The notes: a model not told the origin generated them from the sequence alone. 52,847 bases of DNA from Rhizobium sp. (GCA_019739215.1 JAHHDR010000045.1:1-52847), one strand, 5' to 3'; positions 42,674 to 51,644 are shown, numbered from the stretch's first letter. Numbers and translations: made by a program.

Positions 42674-42704
42674 CGTTGGTTATAAATCAGATCGATAGCC
42701 AACG
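42674..42704. promoter_or_regulatory. Candidate ArsR-family operator
   Basis: CGTTGGTTA (42674-42682) and TAGCCAACG (42696-42704) form a 9-bp inverted repeat with one mismatch, 13 nt apart, ending 13 nt before the ArsR-family start codon. The AT-rich interval could hold the promoter. Autoregulation through such a dyad is common for ArsR proteins; here it is inferred. Confidence 0.45.
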
Positions 42705-42717
42705 AGTTATACGTTTC

Positions 42718-43041
42718 ATGACCGACGTTCAGAACGCGCTCTTCAGAAGCCTTGCCGATCCCACGCGGCGGGCGATATTCGAACGGATTTGCCGGCAGGG
42801 AGAACAGACGGTGGGCGCGCTCACGGCCGAGGCAGGGATTTCACAGCCCGCCGTATCGAAGCATCTCGCGGTGCTCAAGCAAGCCGGGCTGGTGCATGAC
42901 CGGCACGAGGGCCGCCTGACCCATTACCGGGCGGTTCGTGGCGCGCTGTCGCCGCTGGCCGACTGGACCGCGGAAATGACCGGGATCTGGGAAAAGCATT
43001 TCGACAGACTGGAAGACTTGCTGAACAGGATGGACCAATGA
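42718..43041 (+). CDS. ArsR/SmtB family transcriptional regulator
   Basis: A 107-residue winged-helix regulator. LFRSLADPTRRAIFERI is the conserved first helix, and VGALTAEAGISQPAVSKHLAVLKQAGLV is the helix-turn-helix with the recognition helix. The metal-binding CxC-type motif of metal sensors is absent, and the downstream gene is an SRPBCC protein, so it belongs to the non-metal subfamily found with AHSA1-type genes. The ATG at 42718 was chosen because upstream starts run into the operator-like dyad. It overlaps the DUF1801 gene by 4 nt. Confidence 0.93.
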   Translation: MTDVQNALFRSLADPTRRAIFERICRQGEQTVGALTAEAGISQPAVSKHLAVLKQAGLVHDRHEGRLTHYRAVRGALSPLADWTAEMTGIWEKHFDRLEDLLNRMDQ

Positions 43042-43478
43042 CCGAAAAAGCAAAGCCGAGCAAGGATGGGCAGAAGCCCGTCGTCCTTCTCTCGGGCGGC
43101 AATCCGCAGATTGCCAAGGGCTATGGCGATGCGCCTGTCCAGGCCTATATCGCGGCGATGCCGGAATGGAAGCAGGGGGTCGGCAGGCGTCTTGACGACA
43201 TTATCGTGCGCACTGTCCCAGGGGTGCAAAAGGCGGTCAAATGGAACACCCCATTCTACGGCATCGAGGGACAGGGCTGGTTCCTGGGTTTCCACTGTCT
43301 GACGAAGTATGTGAAAGTCGCCTTCCTCAAGGGCGCTTCGCTCGCACCCCTGCCGCCCGGAACCTCGAAGCAGGCGGATGTACGTTATCTCGACATCCAT
43401 GAAAACGACGCGTTCGACGAGGCGCAGTTTGCCGAATGGGTGCGACAGGCAAGCCTGTTGCCGGGTGAGAAACTGTAA
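43038..43478 (+). CDS. DUF1801 domain protein
   Basis: A 146-residue protein of the DUF1801 (YdhG/YjhG-like) family: VQAYIAAMPEWKQGVGRRLDDII, AVKWNTPFYG and GWFLGFHCLTKYVKVAFLKG are recognisable family segments. The fold is small and cytoplasmic and the molecular function is unknown. Its start overlaps the ArsR stop (ATGA), making it the second gene of the operon. ArsR, DUF1801 and SRPBCC genes often occur together. Confidence 0.88.
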   Translation: MTEKAKPSKDGQKPVVLLSGGNPQIAKGYGDAPVQAYIAAMPEWKQGVGRRLDDIIVRTVPGVQKAVKWNTPFYGIEGQGWFLGFHCLTKYVKVAFLKGASLAPLPPGTSKQADVRYLDIHENDAFDEAQFAEWVRQASLLPGEKL

Positions 43479-43522
43479 TCCCCGTCGGGCAGACAATACC
43501 AGCAGGACACAAGGCCGAACCG

Positions 43523-43933
43523 ATGAACGCACCCCTTTCAGAAGCCCGCTCCGTCGTCGTCGAGCGTGAACTCCCGCATCCGCCTCAGAAGATCTGGCGG
43601 GCCCTCACGCAACCCGAACTGATGGAGGAGTGGCTGATGAAGAGCGATTTCGTCGCTGCCATCGACCACCGCTTCAGTTTTCGTGCCGACTGGGGCCATG
43701 TCGACTGCCAGGTGCTGAAGCTCGAACCGCACCGCACGCTCTCCTATAGCTGGGGCGACAGTCGACTGGAAAGCATCGTTACCTGGACGCTGAGGCCCAC
43801 GGCCACCGGCACGCATCTCATGCTCGAGCAGACCGGCTTCCGCCACGACCAGCCGCGCTACTTCCAGGGCGCGACCGAGGGCTGGCCCCGGTTCCTCGGC
43901 AGGCTCGAGACACTGCTGGACGGCATGGACTGA
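43523..43933 (+). CDS. SRPBCC (AHSA1-like) domain protein
   Basis: A 136-residue START/Bet v1-like protein of the AHSA1 family, which has a hydrophobic ligand cavity. Hallmarks are VVVERELPHPPQKIWRALTQPELMEEW at the start, PHRTLSYSWG in the middle and THLMLEQTGF near the end. The ligand is unknown. It is third in the ArsR operon, 44 nt after DUF1801. Confidence 0.92.
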   Translation: MNAPLSEARSVVVERELPHPPQKIWRALTQPELMEEWLMKSDFVAAIDHRFSFRADWGHVDCQVLKLEPHRTLSYSWGDSRLESIVTWTLRPTATGTHLMLEQTGFRHDQPRYFQGATEGWPRFLGRLETLLDGMD

Positions 43934-43968
43934 AGGCCCGGCACGCCCTCGGGATCAAGCACTTCTCG

Positions 43969-43987
43969 GGGAGCCCAGAGGGCTCCC
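43969..43987 (+). other. Strong RNA hairpin without a U-tract
   Basis: GGGAGCCC-AGA-GGGCTCCC is a perfect 8-bp GC-rich stem with a 3-nt loop between the SRPBCC gene and the small membrane-protein gene. No T-run follows, so it is not a canonical intrinsic terminator. It may stop 3' decay or modulate expression of the downstream gene, which begins 54 nt later. Confidence 0.6.
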
Positions 43988-44040
43988 ATGCTGAAATCAA
44001 TGGAAGCGGGCGGCCCGCCGCCGTCGGTCAAGGAGGAGAC

Positions 44041-44283
44041 ATGGCCATGAACTGGAAACGGACAATTCGGCAACTGCACCGCTGGCTCTCGGTGCTTTTC
44101 ACCATCGGCGTTTTGGCCAATATCGCCAGCATCTTCGGGCTCGGCAATCAGGAACCGCCCGTATGGGTTGGCCTGCTGGCGCTGCTCCCCCTGATCCTCC
44201 TGCTTCTGTCCGGGCTCTATCTGTTCGCCCTGCCCTATTTTGCAGGGCACGACGGCGTCCGACAGGGCAAAGCGGCGAAGTAG
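44041..44283 (+). CDS. Small two-helix membrane protein
   Basis: An 80-residue protein I do not recognise by name. Residues 1-12 are basic (NWKRTIRQLHRW), with hydrophobic helices at about 13-33 and 42-66. An excellent ribosome-binding site (AAGGAGGAG) lies just upstream of the ATG, supporting a real gene. It is the last gene of the ArsR-DUF1801-SRPBCC group, and similar small membrane proteins are often seen there. Confidence 0.8.
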   Translation: MAMNWKRTIRQLHRWLSVLFTIGVLANIASIFGLGNQEPPVWVGLLALLPLILLLLSGLYLFALPYFAGHDGVRQGKAAK

Positions 44284-44297
44284 TTGCCTGGCCGGGA

Positions 44298-45044
44298 TCA
44301 CGGCCCGGGGAAAAGCGCCTCGACGCCGCACCAGCGGCAGCCTGGATGGCCAGCGGTCGCGCGAAACAACGCCTCAATGAACCTCCAGGCCGCCTCATCG
44401 TGAACGAGATGATGCGTGAGCAGGCCCATCACCGCCTCCTCGGCCATCATCTGATCGAGACGCCCGACAATATCCTCCACGATCGCAGCGACCGGCCGGC
44501 AGCCACCGGTGCCGTGCCAGTCCATGATGTCGGCATGGGTGTTGACGACAGGCAGCGGCCCGGGCTTCTCGGGGCCGAAGACCGAAAGCCCCCTGAGACC
44601 GATCCCGGCAAGCTGTGGCAAAAGCACCGCGTCGATGCGGTTCCACGGAGGCACCAGCACTGGCGTGAACCTGGCCCCGAATAGATCGCGGAGCCTGCCG
44701 AAGCCTTGGTCGAGTTCACGCAGCACCACGTCGGCGGGCCGGTACGCGCCGAGTTCCTGCTTCTTCTGCCCCTCCGGCGCGTGATTGGAATGCGACCAGC
44801 CATGCAGGACGACGCCGATCCCCGTCCGGCGGCCGATCTCCCGTGCAAGCGCCTCTTCCGCTCTGGCGGGTATGACCGCGAGAACGGCGGGAACATCGTA
44901 GCCCCCGCACAGGTCGAGCAGCCGCTGGAGCGCGGGTGTCGGCGCAACCGCGTCGTCGTCCCGAAGCCAGAAGCGCGCGACCCTGCCCTTCGCTTCCCAG
45001 GCATCAAGCGCCCGGAGCAACGGCGTCCAATCGGATACGGTCAT
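44298..45044 (-). CDS. Polysaccharide deacetylase family protein
   Basis: A 248-residue NodB-homology-type protein, probably a carbohydrate de-N-acetylase. The metal/base aspartate region is RFWLRDDDAV, the two zinc histidines fit in VVLHGWSHSNHAP, and VLVPPWNRID and GLLTHHLVHD match later motifs. No signal peptide is seen, so it would act in the cytoplasm, which is unusual for deacetylases of secreted glycans. Its ATG overlaps the GT4 stop codon (TCAT at 45041-45044), so it is translationally coupled as the last gene of the MscS-GT4-deacetylase operon. Confidence 0.87.
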   Translation of the reverse strand: MTVSDWTPLLRALDAWEAKGRVARFWLRDDDAVAPTPALQRLLDLCGGYDVPAVLAVIPARAEEALAREIGRRTGIGVVLHGWSHSNHAPEGQKKQELGAYRPADVVLRELDQGFGRLRDLFGARFTPVLVPPWNRIDAVLLPQLAGIGLRGLSVFGPEKPGPLPVVNTHADIMDWHGTGGCRPVAAIVEDIVGRLDQMMAEEAVMGLLTHHLVHDEAAWRFIEALFRATAGHPGCRWCGVEALFPGP

Positions 45045-46136
45045 GGTCTCACCCCTGCAAATTCACCGATGATGGCGATAAGCCGCGCGGATGCCGCCGG
45101 CAATGATCGCTCGTCCCTTGCGAAGCCGCCCGCGCCCGCCGCAAGACGCGCCCGCAGGTCATCCTCGGTCAGGAGCCGTCGAATGGCCGCGGCATAGGCA
45201 ACGATGTCCCCCCGCAGCCGTGAGGAGACCGGTACGGCCGTCGACCACGACCGACGGCACGCCAGCGATCGCCTGCGCGACGACGGGAAGACCTGCAGCC
45301 TGGGCCTCGAGATAGGCAAGACCGTAAGCCTCCCCGCAACCCGGCCAGACATAGATCTGGCCCTGCGCAAGGAGCCTGGCAACTCCGGACTGGTCCATCT
45401 GGCCATGCCAGACGATGCGCTCGCGGGCAAAGCCGGAAAACAGGGCCTCGATCTCCGGTCGCGCCGGTCCATCGCCGATGATCGACAGCGACCAGCCGAG
45501 ATCATCGACAAGCCTGAGCGCCGGCGCCAGCATCCGGTAGCTGTCGAGCTTGTCGCCCGGCCGCATCATCGCGACCGTTGCAAGCCGGCCGGACAGGGGC
45601 CGCGACGCATGGATGAGGTAGGGCTCCGCGTCGATGAATGGCGGCAGGATCGCGGTCCGGGCGGCGGGAAAATTCGCGAGCAGGCCGTCGCGGTCGCGCG
45701 CGGTCATGGATATGTTCACCGCAGCCATCGAAACCGCAGCACCAACGACGGCCTGCATGTCCCGCCAGCCGGCGTCATTGCGGCGACGGGAATAGGACGC
45801 CTCGGCGGTGAGGTAGGGGATGGAAAAGCGCCGTGCAAGTTCAGGCCCGATCAGGTCCGGGGCCTTGTAGTAGGGATGATAGGTCAGAAACAAGTCTGGC
45901 ACGCCGGAGACATCCCAGCGCCCGGCAATGCGCTCGATCTCGGCAGCGGATGCCGACGCGAGTTCCGACAGGCCGTCCTCCGGCGGCGTCCTGCTGAAGG
46001 TGCGCAACTCGGAAACCACGTCGACATCGGCATGCCCATGCTCCAGGGCGCGGATCAGCAGCCGAGCCATGAGGCGGTCCCCTGAAGGCACGGGATGGCC
46101 GGGCGGCTTGATTGGCGAATAGAAAGCGACCTTCAT
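45041..46136 (-). CDS. GT4 family glycosyltransferase, frameshifted near the 3' end
   Basis: About 364 residues when corrected. The first ~305 residues are in one frame: MKVAFYSPIKPPGHPVPSGD, then VAMMRPGDKLDSY, LSIIGDGPARPEIEALF, and the donor site GEAYGLAYLEAQAAGLPVVA. At a C6 run (45208-45213) the frame breaks after VDGRTGLLTAAG; dropping one base joins it to DIVAYAAAIRRLLTEDDLRA and the natural end EFAGVRP. The ATG at 46136 overlaps the mscS stop and the corrected stop overlaps the deacetylase start. Intact coupling on both sides suggests a sequencing indel rather than a true pseudogene. It transfers a sugar to an unknown glycan acceptor. Confidence 0.85.
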
Positions 46137-48133
46137 GCCGGGTCTTGCTGCGCTTCCGCCGCGGCCCTCTGGCGCTGCGCAAGATGCGCGCCGGCCGCGG
46201 CATCTCCCTTGTCGTCGCCGCCGACATGCACGGTCGGCTGCGCGAAATTGATCGCGTTGTCGCCGAAGGCCTTGCGGATCATCGCATAGGCACGCCGGCG
46301 GATCATCGACTGGTTGCCGGGCTTGGCCGTGAAGGCGAAGCTCAGTTCGATCCCATATTCCCCGATCTGCTCCACGCCCTTCATCTTCACCGTTTGAAGC
46401 AGCAGCGGACCGAGTTCCTCGTCCTGGAGAAGCTCCGCGCCGACGACCTTGGTGAGTTTCTTGGCCTTGGCGATATCCGTGTCGAAGCCCACCCGGATCC
46501 GGAACTTGTCGATCACCCAGTCGCGGCTCATGTTTTGCACCGCGCCGAGTTCGCCGAAGGGCACCGTGAAGACCGGTCCCCGATGATGCCGGAGCCGCAC
46601 CGACCGAAGGCTGAAGGACTCGACCGTGCCCATGTAGCTGCCGCTCTGGATATATTCGCCGACGCGGAACGCGTCGTCCATCAGGTAGAAGACGCCAGAA
46701 ATCACGTCCTTCACCAGCGTCTGGGAGCCGAAGCCGATGGCAACGCCGACCACGCCGGCGCCAGCCACCAGCGGTCCGATCTCCACCCCGAGTTCCGCCA
46801 GCACCATCAGCGCGGTCACGACGAGCAGTGTCGCCGCCAGCGCATTCTGGAAGATGGGCAGTAGGGTGCGCAACCGCGCGCGCCGCGCTGCTTCCTCCCC
46901 GAGGTCGGGCGCATCGGTTGCCGATACGGTGGCAAGCTTGCGGCGGATGGCCGCCTTGGCCAGCGCCCAGCCGAGATCGGCGATCAGGATGACGATCACG
47001 CTCTTGAGCAAGCCGGTGAAGATGGCGTCGAACAGTGTACTGCCATTGCCGATGGCGCGGGGATTGATCTGCCACACCGCCGCCAGCCACGCCACCGCGA
47101 GCCCGATCACGATCGCCCGTATCCCGCGTAGCAGCAGGACAGTCGGAATGCTGGACTCGGCATCCCCCGGCCATCGCGTCGCGGCAAAGCCGCGCGCCAT
47201 GCGGTCTATCGCCGGCAGCAGCTTCGGCAGGACGACCGCATAGATCAGCGCCCAGAACAGAATGAAGAAACCGGACGCCCAGACCACCCAGAGCAGTATC
47301 AGACCGAGCGATTTGAACAGCCGCGATCGCGCGGTCTGCGGAGAAGGATCGGTCAGAACCGCCTCGATGCTGACCACCAGAAGGATGATCGACCCGAACA
47401 CCGCGATCACCCGCTGGACATTCGGATCGACATCGAACGCCCTTACGACCCCTATGGCAGCCAATCCGAACACGACGATGCCCGCGAACAGCAGGATGCG
47501 ACGATGGAGATGCTGTGTGACGCTGCCCGCCGCCAGGGCCACGACCTGAAGGGCAAGCACGATGCGGAACACGACAGCGGCGGCAAGCAAATGGATGATC
47601 ACGGCGTCGAATGCCGGTGGCCAGTCGAAAGACAGAAAGACGATGGCGGCAACCAGTCCAAAGACGAAAACCGGACCGATCTGCGTCACCGCCTGGGCGA
47701 CGAGAGGTGAAGCGGACCCTCCGGTTGATCGGAACAGGCGGCGCGCCGCCCATTCGCCCGAAAGCGCCAGCAGCACGATACCCGCCAGGATTAGCAGCGG
47801 CGGCGGAAGCGCGCCGTCGCGCGCCTCCGCGAATATCTTTTCGCCCATCCCGCGGATCGCGCCAGGCACCTGCGGCAGGGCGTCCGTCAGCGAGCGGAAT
47901 CGCCCACGCATATCGGTACCCACCGAATGCAGGTCGATGCTCGCTGAGGATGCCATGTTTGCGGCAGACTGGCTGCGCTGACGCTCCAGCCATGCCTTGA
48001 CCTCGGGATCGCTGATGATCTCCACGAGTTCGGAGATCTTGGCCGGCGGCGGCGCATCCTGGCCCCACGCCCCAGAAACCCAGAGAGGCACGAGCAGGCA
48101 TGCGATGACAATGGCGAAGAAACTGCTCCGCAT
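46133..48133 (-). CDS. MscS family mechanosensitive channel with large N-terminal region
   Basis: A 666-residue inner-membrane channel. It has a signal peptide (RSSFFAIVIACLLVPLWVSG), a periplasmic region, several extra helices, and then the MscS core: pore helix VAGAGVVGVAIGFGSQTLVK, followed by the beta domain with DDAFRVGEYIQSGSYMGTVE and VFTVPFGELGAVQN. It is much longer than E. coli MscS (286) and comparable to YnaI/YbdG-like or larger members. The start at 48133 is set by GGGGAAGGGG five bases upstream; an ATG 15 codons earlier precedes the signal peptide. It should protect against osmotic downshock. Its stop overlaps the GT4 start by 4 nt. Confidence 0.92.
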   Translation of the reverse strand: MRSSFFAIVIACLLVPLWVSGAWGQDAPPPAKISELVEIISDPEVKAWLERQRSQSAANMASSASIDLHSVGTDMRGRFRSLTDALPQVPGAIRGMGEKIFAEARDGALPPPLLILAGIVLLALSGEWAARRLFRSTGGSASPLVAQAVTQIGPVFVFGLVAAIVFLSFDWPPAFDAVIIHLLAAAVVFRIVLALQVVALAAGSVTQHLHRRILLFAGIVVFGLAAIGVVRAFDVDPNVQRVIAVFGSIILLVVSIEAVLTDPSPQTARSRLFKSLGLILLWVVWASGFFILFWALIYAVVLPKLLPAIDRMARGFAATRWPGDAESSIPTVLLLRGIRAIVIGLAVAWLAAVWQINPRAIGNGSTLFDAIFTGLLKSVIVILIADLGWALAKAAIRRKLATVSATDAPDLGEEAARRARLRTLLPIFQNALAATLLVVTALMVLAELGVEIGPLVAGAGVVGVAIGFGSQTLVKDVISGVFYLMDDAFRVGEYIQSGSYMGTVESFSLRSVRLRHHRGPVFTVPFGELGAVQNMSRDWVIDKFRIRVGFDTDIAKAKKLTKVVGAELLQDEELGPLLLQTVKMKGVEQIGEYGIELSFAFTAKPGNQSMIRRRAYAMIRKAFGDNAINFAQPTVHVGGDDKGDAAAGAHLAQRQRAAAEAQQDPA

Positions 48134-48442
48134 GGGATCCCCTTCCCCGAAACCTTTGACGGCAATTGGCGCGGACAATCATGCGCTGCCGATGCCAAGT
48201 CAAGCGTCGGGCGAGCGTCGGCCACAGGGAGGATCGGAAAGAGCAGGTTCGGCTGCCGGCGGAGCCGGTGACGAGCTTCCGCCGGCACAACAACTGCGTC
48301 GTCCAGTTGCTGCTTCGACTGCAATGCAGCCGCATGAACCCAACGTTGGCTTACCGGAACCGTTCCATGCCAATCCGGCCCGATCAATGCCATCGGCGTT
48401 TACTGAACGCCGACCGGGATCAGGAGCACCGCTCGAGCGGAG
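48134..48442. other. 309-nt region without a recognised gene
   Basis: This lies between the diguanylate cyclase stop and the mscS start. It should hold the mscS promoter. No RNA gene, clear hairpin terminator or credible small ORF with family-like composition was seen; the open frames here are antisense or random high-GC frames. Confidence 0.6.
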
Positions 48443-49834
48443 TCAGAACGCGAATGTCAATTGACCGGAAGCGATCGGTTCGCCGGCGGGGTCTCCGGCG
48501 GCAACAGTCTGGTTCCGGCCTGCGTGCTTGGCGCGATAGAGCGCCTCGTCCGCACGCGAAATCGACTGTTCGAGCTGCTCGGCCGGTTGCCTTATGGCAA
48601 GGCCGATGCTGACGCTCACCGCCACCGGCGCACCATGCACCATGAAGGGTTCTCTGTTCGTCGCCACGCGCACGTGTTCGGCAACCGCCATCGCCGACGC
48701 CGGATCGGAATCATGAAGCAGCAGTACGAACTCCTCGCCGCCGAACCGGGCGAACAGGCCGGCATCTCCCACCGCCTCGTCGCAGCGACGGGTGAATTCC
48801 TTGAGGACGATATCGCCCGCGCTATGGCCGAGCCGGTCGTTGATCGATTTGAAATTGTCCAGATCCAGAACCAGCACCGCCATGGCGCGGCTCTCTCCCA
48901 GCGACCATGCCGCGGCCGCCCTGTCGAGGAAATGCCGGCGGTTCATCACTCCGGTCAGCGGATCGATTTCCGAAAGCCGCTTGAGATCGCGCGCCGCCGC
49001 CCGCTCGGATGTCACGTCGAGATAGAGGTTCACATTGAATTCGCCGACGGTCATATGCCGGAACTGGATCGTCCTGTCCTTGCCGCTTGCGGTCCGGACG
49101 TCGAGATCGAAAGGGGTCATTTCCCGCTTTTCGATCCGCGCCTGGATGATCTCGTTTTCCCACTTGGATCGGGCGTAGACGCGATATTCCGGATCAGGAT
49201 AGGCGAGCCTGAACCAGTCGTCGATGTTCTCGATCTCATGCTGCGAATAGCCGAACATCACGCCGAACTGGGAATTCGCGAACTGGATCTGTTCGTCCGT
49301 CGTCGAGATTTCAAAGCCGAACGGCAGCCAGTTCAGCACGTCAATGATCTTTTCCTGCCATCCCGCAAGGGCAACGGAGCCCGGAGGAGGCGCATCGACA
49401 AAGCTGAACAGCCTGAATTCATCCTGCTCGACGACGATCTTCGACACCTGCACCATCAACAGGCGCTCGCTATCCCTGACCAGGGCGCGGATCAGGAAAG
49501 GTTCACCCGTAACGCCGACAGGCGCGTTGCTCCAGATCTGTCCCAGCATCTGATTGGCCTCGGGACCGACCAGATCAGAAAGCGCGACACCGTCGAATGC
49601 ATCCGCATCGACGCCGAACATGACCGAGGCACCGCGATTGCCGCTGCGTGCGACAAGGCTGCGGCGCTCGACGACAAGCAGGGGCGAGCCCACGGCGTTG
49701 ATCCAGAAATCGAGCTCATCACGGCTCCGGCCCCGGTGCTCCGCTCCGCCGATATCGGCTGCTCCGACACTGCCCTGGGAACGTTGCTTCTGCCACGCAC
49801 ACATCTGAATGATCTCGAATTTGCCAGCGCCCAA
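48443..49834 (-). CDS. PAS-GGDEF diguanylate cyclase
   Basis: A 463-residue soluble protein likely to make c-di-GMP. Residues about 40-150 and 155-275 look like PAS-type sensor modules (for example LPFGFEISTTDEQIQFANSQFG), followed by the GGDEF domain from LKRLSEIDPLTGVMNRR. The active-site loop is GGEEF (residues 365-369), an active variant. The RxxD inhibitory site expected just upstream is absent (GDAG lies there), so product feedback inhibition is probably missing. No membrane helix is seen. The start is the first ATG of the frame and is not strongly supported. Promoter sequence should lie in 49835-50111, where nothing else is recognised. Confidence 0.9.
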   Translation of the reverse strand: MGAGKFEIIQMCAWQKQRSQGSVGAADIGGAEHRGRSRDELDFWINAVGSPLLVVERRSLVARSGNRGASVMFGVDADAFDGVALSDLVGPEANQMLGQIWSNAPVGVTGEPFLIRALVRDSERLLMVQVSKIVVEQDEFRLFSFVDAPPPGSVALAGWQEKIIDVLNWLPFGFEISTTDEQIQFANSQFGVMFGYSQHEIENIDDWFRLAYPDPEYRVYARSKWENEIIQARIEKREMTPFDLDVRTASGKDRTIQFRHMTVGEFNVNLYLDVTSERAAARDLKRLSEIDPLTGVMNRRHFLDRAAAAWSLGESRAMAVLVLDLDNFKSINDRLGHSAGDIVLKEFTRRCDEAVGDAGLFARFGGEEFVLLLHDSDPASAMAVAEHVRVATNREPFMVHGAPVAVSVSIGLAIRQPAEQLEQSISRADEALYRAKHAGRNQTVAAGDPAGEPIASGQLTFAF

Positions 49835-50111
49835 TGCGCTGCTGAACGAACTTCAAGCGCACCTTACTGAGTAATTCCTAAAAGAAAGATCACAGCCGCC
49901 AGCGAATTTCTATCCGCATCGACTATCGGACACCGATGGACTTAAGACTGGCAAATCCGCAAAACCAACGGGAACTGCGGACAAAGCACGGGCGCAAAAG
50001 CTCTTCGGCATCGAAATGCATCGACCGGCGGATGAATCAGCCGCCACGCACCTATGCCGGTTGATGCAAATCTGCTAGCTGCGGCCAGGAAATTTTACCG
50101 GAGCGCCTGCG

Positions 50112-51275
50112 ATGAACATTGCCGAAGACAGGGTCGTCGATGCCGATTGGGCAGCGATCGCTGTGGTCGTGTTCGGCGTCACGGCATTCAGCATCTCCCA
50201 GGGGCTGACCTACCCGCTCATCGCGCTTGTGCTGGCCGAGCGCGGTGTGCCCGCCGGCATCATCGGGCTCAATGGCGCCGTCTTCGCCATCGGCGTGGGG
50301 ATATCCACCTTTCTGATAGGCCCGTTGTCGACGCGCGCCAGCGGTCACAGGCTCATTGTCGGAGCCCTGATCGGCGTGGCCGTGAGCCTGGCCTTCCTCG
50401 CGAGTTTCGAGGCGCTGTGGATCTGGTTCGTCGCCCGCTTCTTTCTGGGCTTTTCCGCCAGCGTCATCTTCATGACGAGCGAGGCATGGCTGAACACCGC
50501 CTGTCCCGACCGCATCCGCGGACGGGTTTCCGGGCTGTTCGGCGGAGGAATGTGCGCCGGCTTCGCCGCCGGTCCGCTCGCCATTCCCCTGTTCGGCATG
50601 GAAGACGGCTTCGCCTTCGCCCTGCTCGCCGTCTATATTGCTTTCGTCGCCTTTGTGACGGTGATCCTGAGCCGCAGGACCCATACGTCTCCGGCGGCCG
50701 CCCGTCCCGGCATGTTCATGAAATTCGTCTTCGCGGCCCCGCTTCTGGTGGCGATGGTGCTGATCTTCGGCTTCGCCGACATCGCGGCGATTTCCGGGCT
50801 TCCGCTCTATTTCACCGAGCGCGGCTATTCCCCGTCCTTCGCCGCAGTCGCCGTCACGATGCTTGCATTGCCGACCGCCCTTGCCCAGCCGCTGTTCGGC
50901 TACCTGCTCGACACCTTCAACCGCAATCTCGTCGCTCTCGCCGCGATCCTGGTGACGGCCGTGGGCTTCCTGTGCCTGCCGCTTCTTGATTCCCGAACGG
51001 CAATCTTCATCACCGTCGCGCTGATCGGAACAGCGAGCTTCGGCCTCTATACCGCAGCCCTGACGATGCTTGGCGACCGATATACCGGGGGCATGCTCGT
51101 GGCCGGGAGCGCCGCCTTCGCGCTAGCCTATGCCGTCGGCAGCGCCACGGGAACAGTGGCCTTCGGAGCGGCGATGCAGGTGTTTTCGAGCGCGGCGGGG
51201 CCGATAGGGATCGGCGCGGTCGTGCTGGTCTTTGCCGCGTGCTTCGCCATGGCATGCGCCCGCAGCAGGGTCTGA
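50112..51275 (+). CDS. MFS transporter
   Basis: A 387-residue, probably 12-helix major facilitator transporter of the inner membrane. Family features include LIGVAVSLAFLASF, the loop segment CPDRIRGRVSGLFGGGMC after helix 4 to 5, and TALAQPLFGYLLDTFNRN between the halves. It resembles the YcaD-like subgroup; the substrate is unknown. GGAG lies 8 nt before the ATG. It is a single gene, divergent from the diguanylate cyclase across 277 nt. Confidence 0.9.
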   Translation: MNIAEDRVVDADWAAIAVVVFGVTAFSISQGLTYPLIALVLAERGVPAGIIGLNGAVFAIGVGISTFLIGPLSTRASGHRLIVGALIGVAVSLAFLASFEALWIWFVARFFLGFSASVIFMTSEAWLNTACPDRIRGRVSGLFGGGMCAGFAAGPLAIPLFGMEDGFAFALLAVYIAFVAFVTVILSRRTHTSPAAARPGMFMKFVFAAPLLVAMVLIFGFADIAAISGLPLYFTERGYSPSFAAVAVTMLALPTALAQPLFGYLLDTFNRNLVALAAILVTAVGFLCLPLLDSRTAIFITVALIGTASFGLYTAALTMLGDRYTGGMLVAGSAAFALAYAVGSATGTVAFGAAMQVFSSAAGPIGIGAVVLVFAACFAMACARSRV

Positions 51276-51295
51276 CCGGGCAGCGTCAAGACTGG

Positions 51296-51505
51296 TCACG
51301 CCGTCAGCGAAAACCTGGCGCGCGCCTCTTCGATCGACAGCGCAACAAGTTCTGCCTCTTGCCGGGATGCGCCGGCATGGTGCCGCAAGATCAGCTTGAG
51401 CAGTTCGGTCTCGGTCACGGCATTCCTGTTGAACCAGGTCTGGCCGGCGATATGCGCATGGACGCGCTGGATAAGGAGGGCCTCGCGGGGCGGAAGTTTC
51501 AACAT
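51296..51505 (-). CDS. Small hypothetical protein
   Basis: A 69-residue protein I do not recognise. It begins LKLPPREALLIQRVHAHIAG and is mostly predicted helix with no membrane segment. Its composition looks coding rather than random, and it lies 20 nt from the convergent MFS gene. The ribosome-binding site is weak. Confidence 0.5.
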   Translation of the reverse strand: MLKLPPREALLIQRVHAHIAGQTWFNRNAVTETELLKLILRHHAGASRQEAELVALSIEEARARFSLTA

Positions 51506-51644
51506 GGACCAGGTTCGACAGGCGGGATGCCGTTCAAAAGTGGCTGTCGGTAACGTGCGGCTTGCGCCGCGCCTGCCTGCGCCGATCGAATCAGAATAGC
51601 ACGAAAATCATGCGGGCAAAGCCGCTCAGGTGCGACAGATGACG

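Noticed and set aside
45159..48335. Long 1058-residue minus-strand open frame
   Set aside because: Only its C-terminal part (from MKVAFYSP at 46136) is a real GT4 protein; the N-terminal 700 residues are an out-of-frame shadow of the MscS gene.
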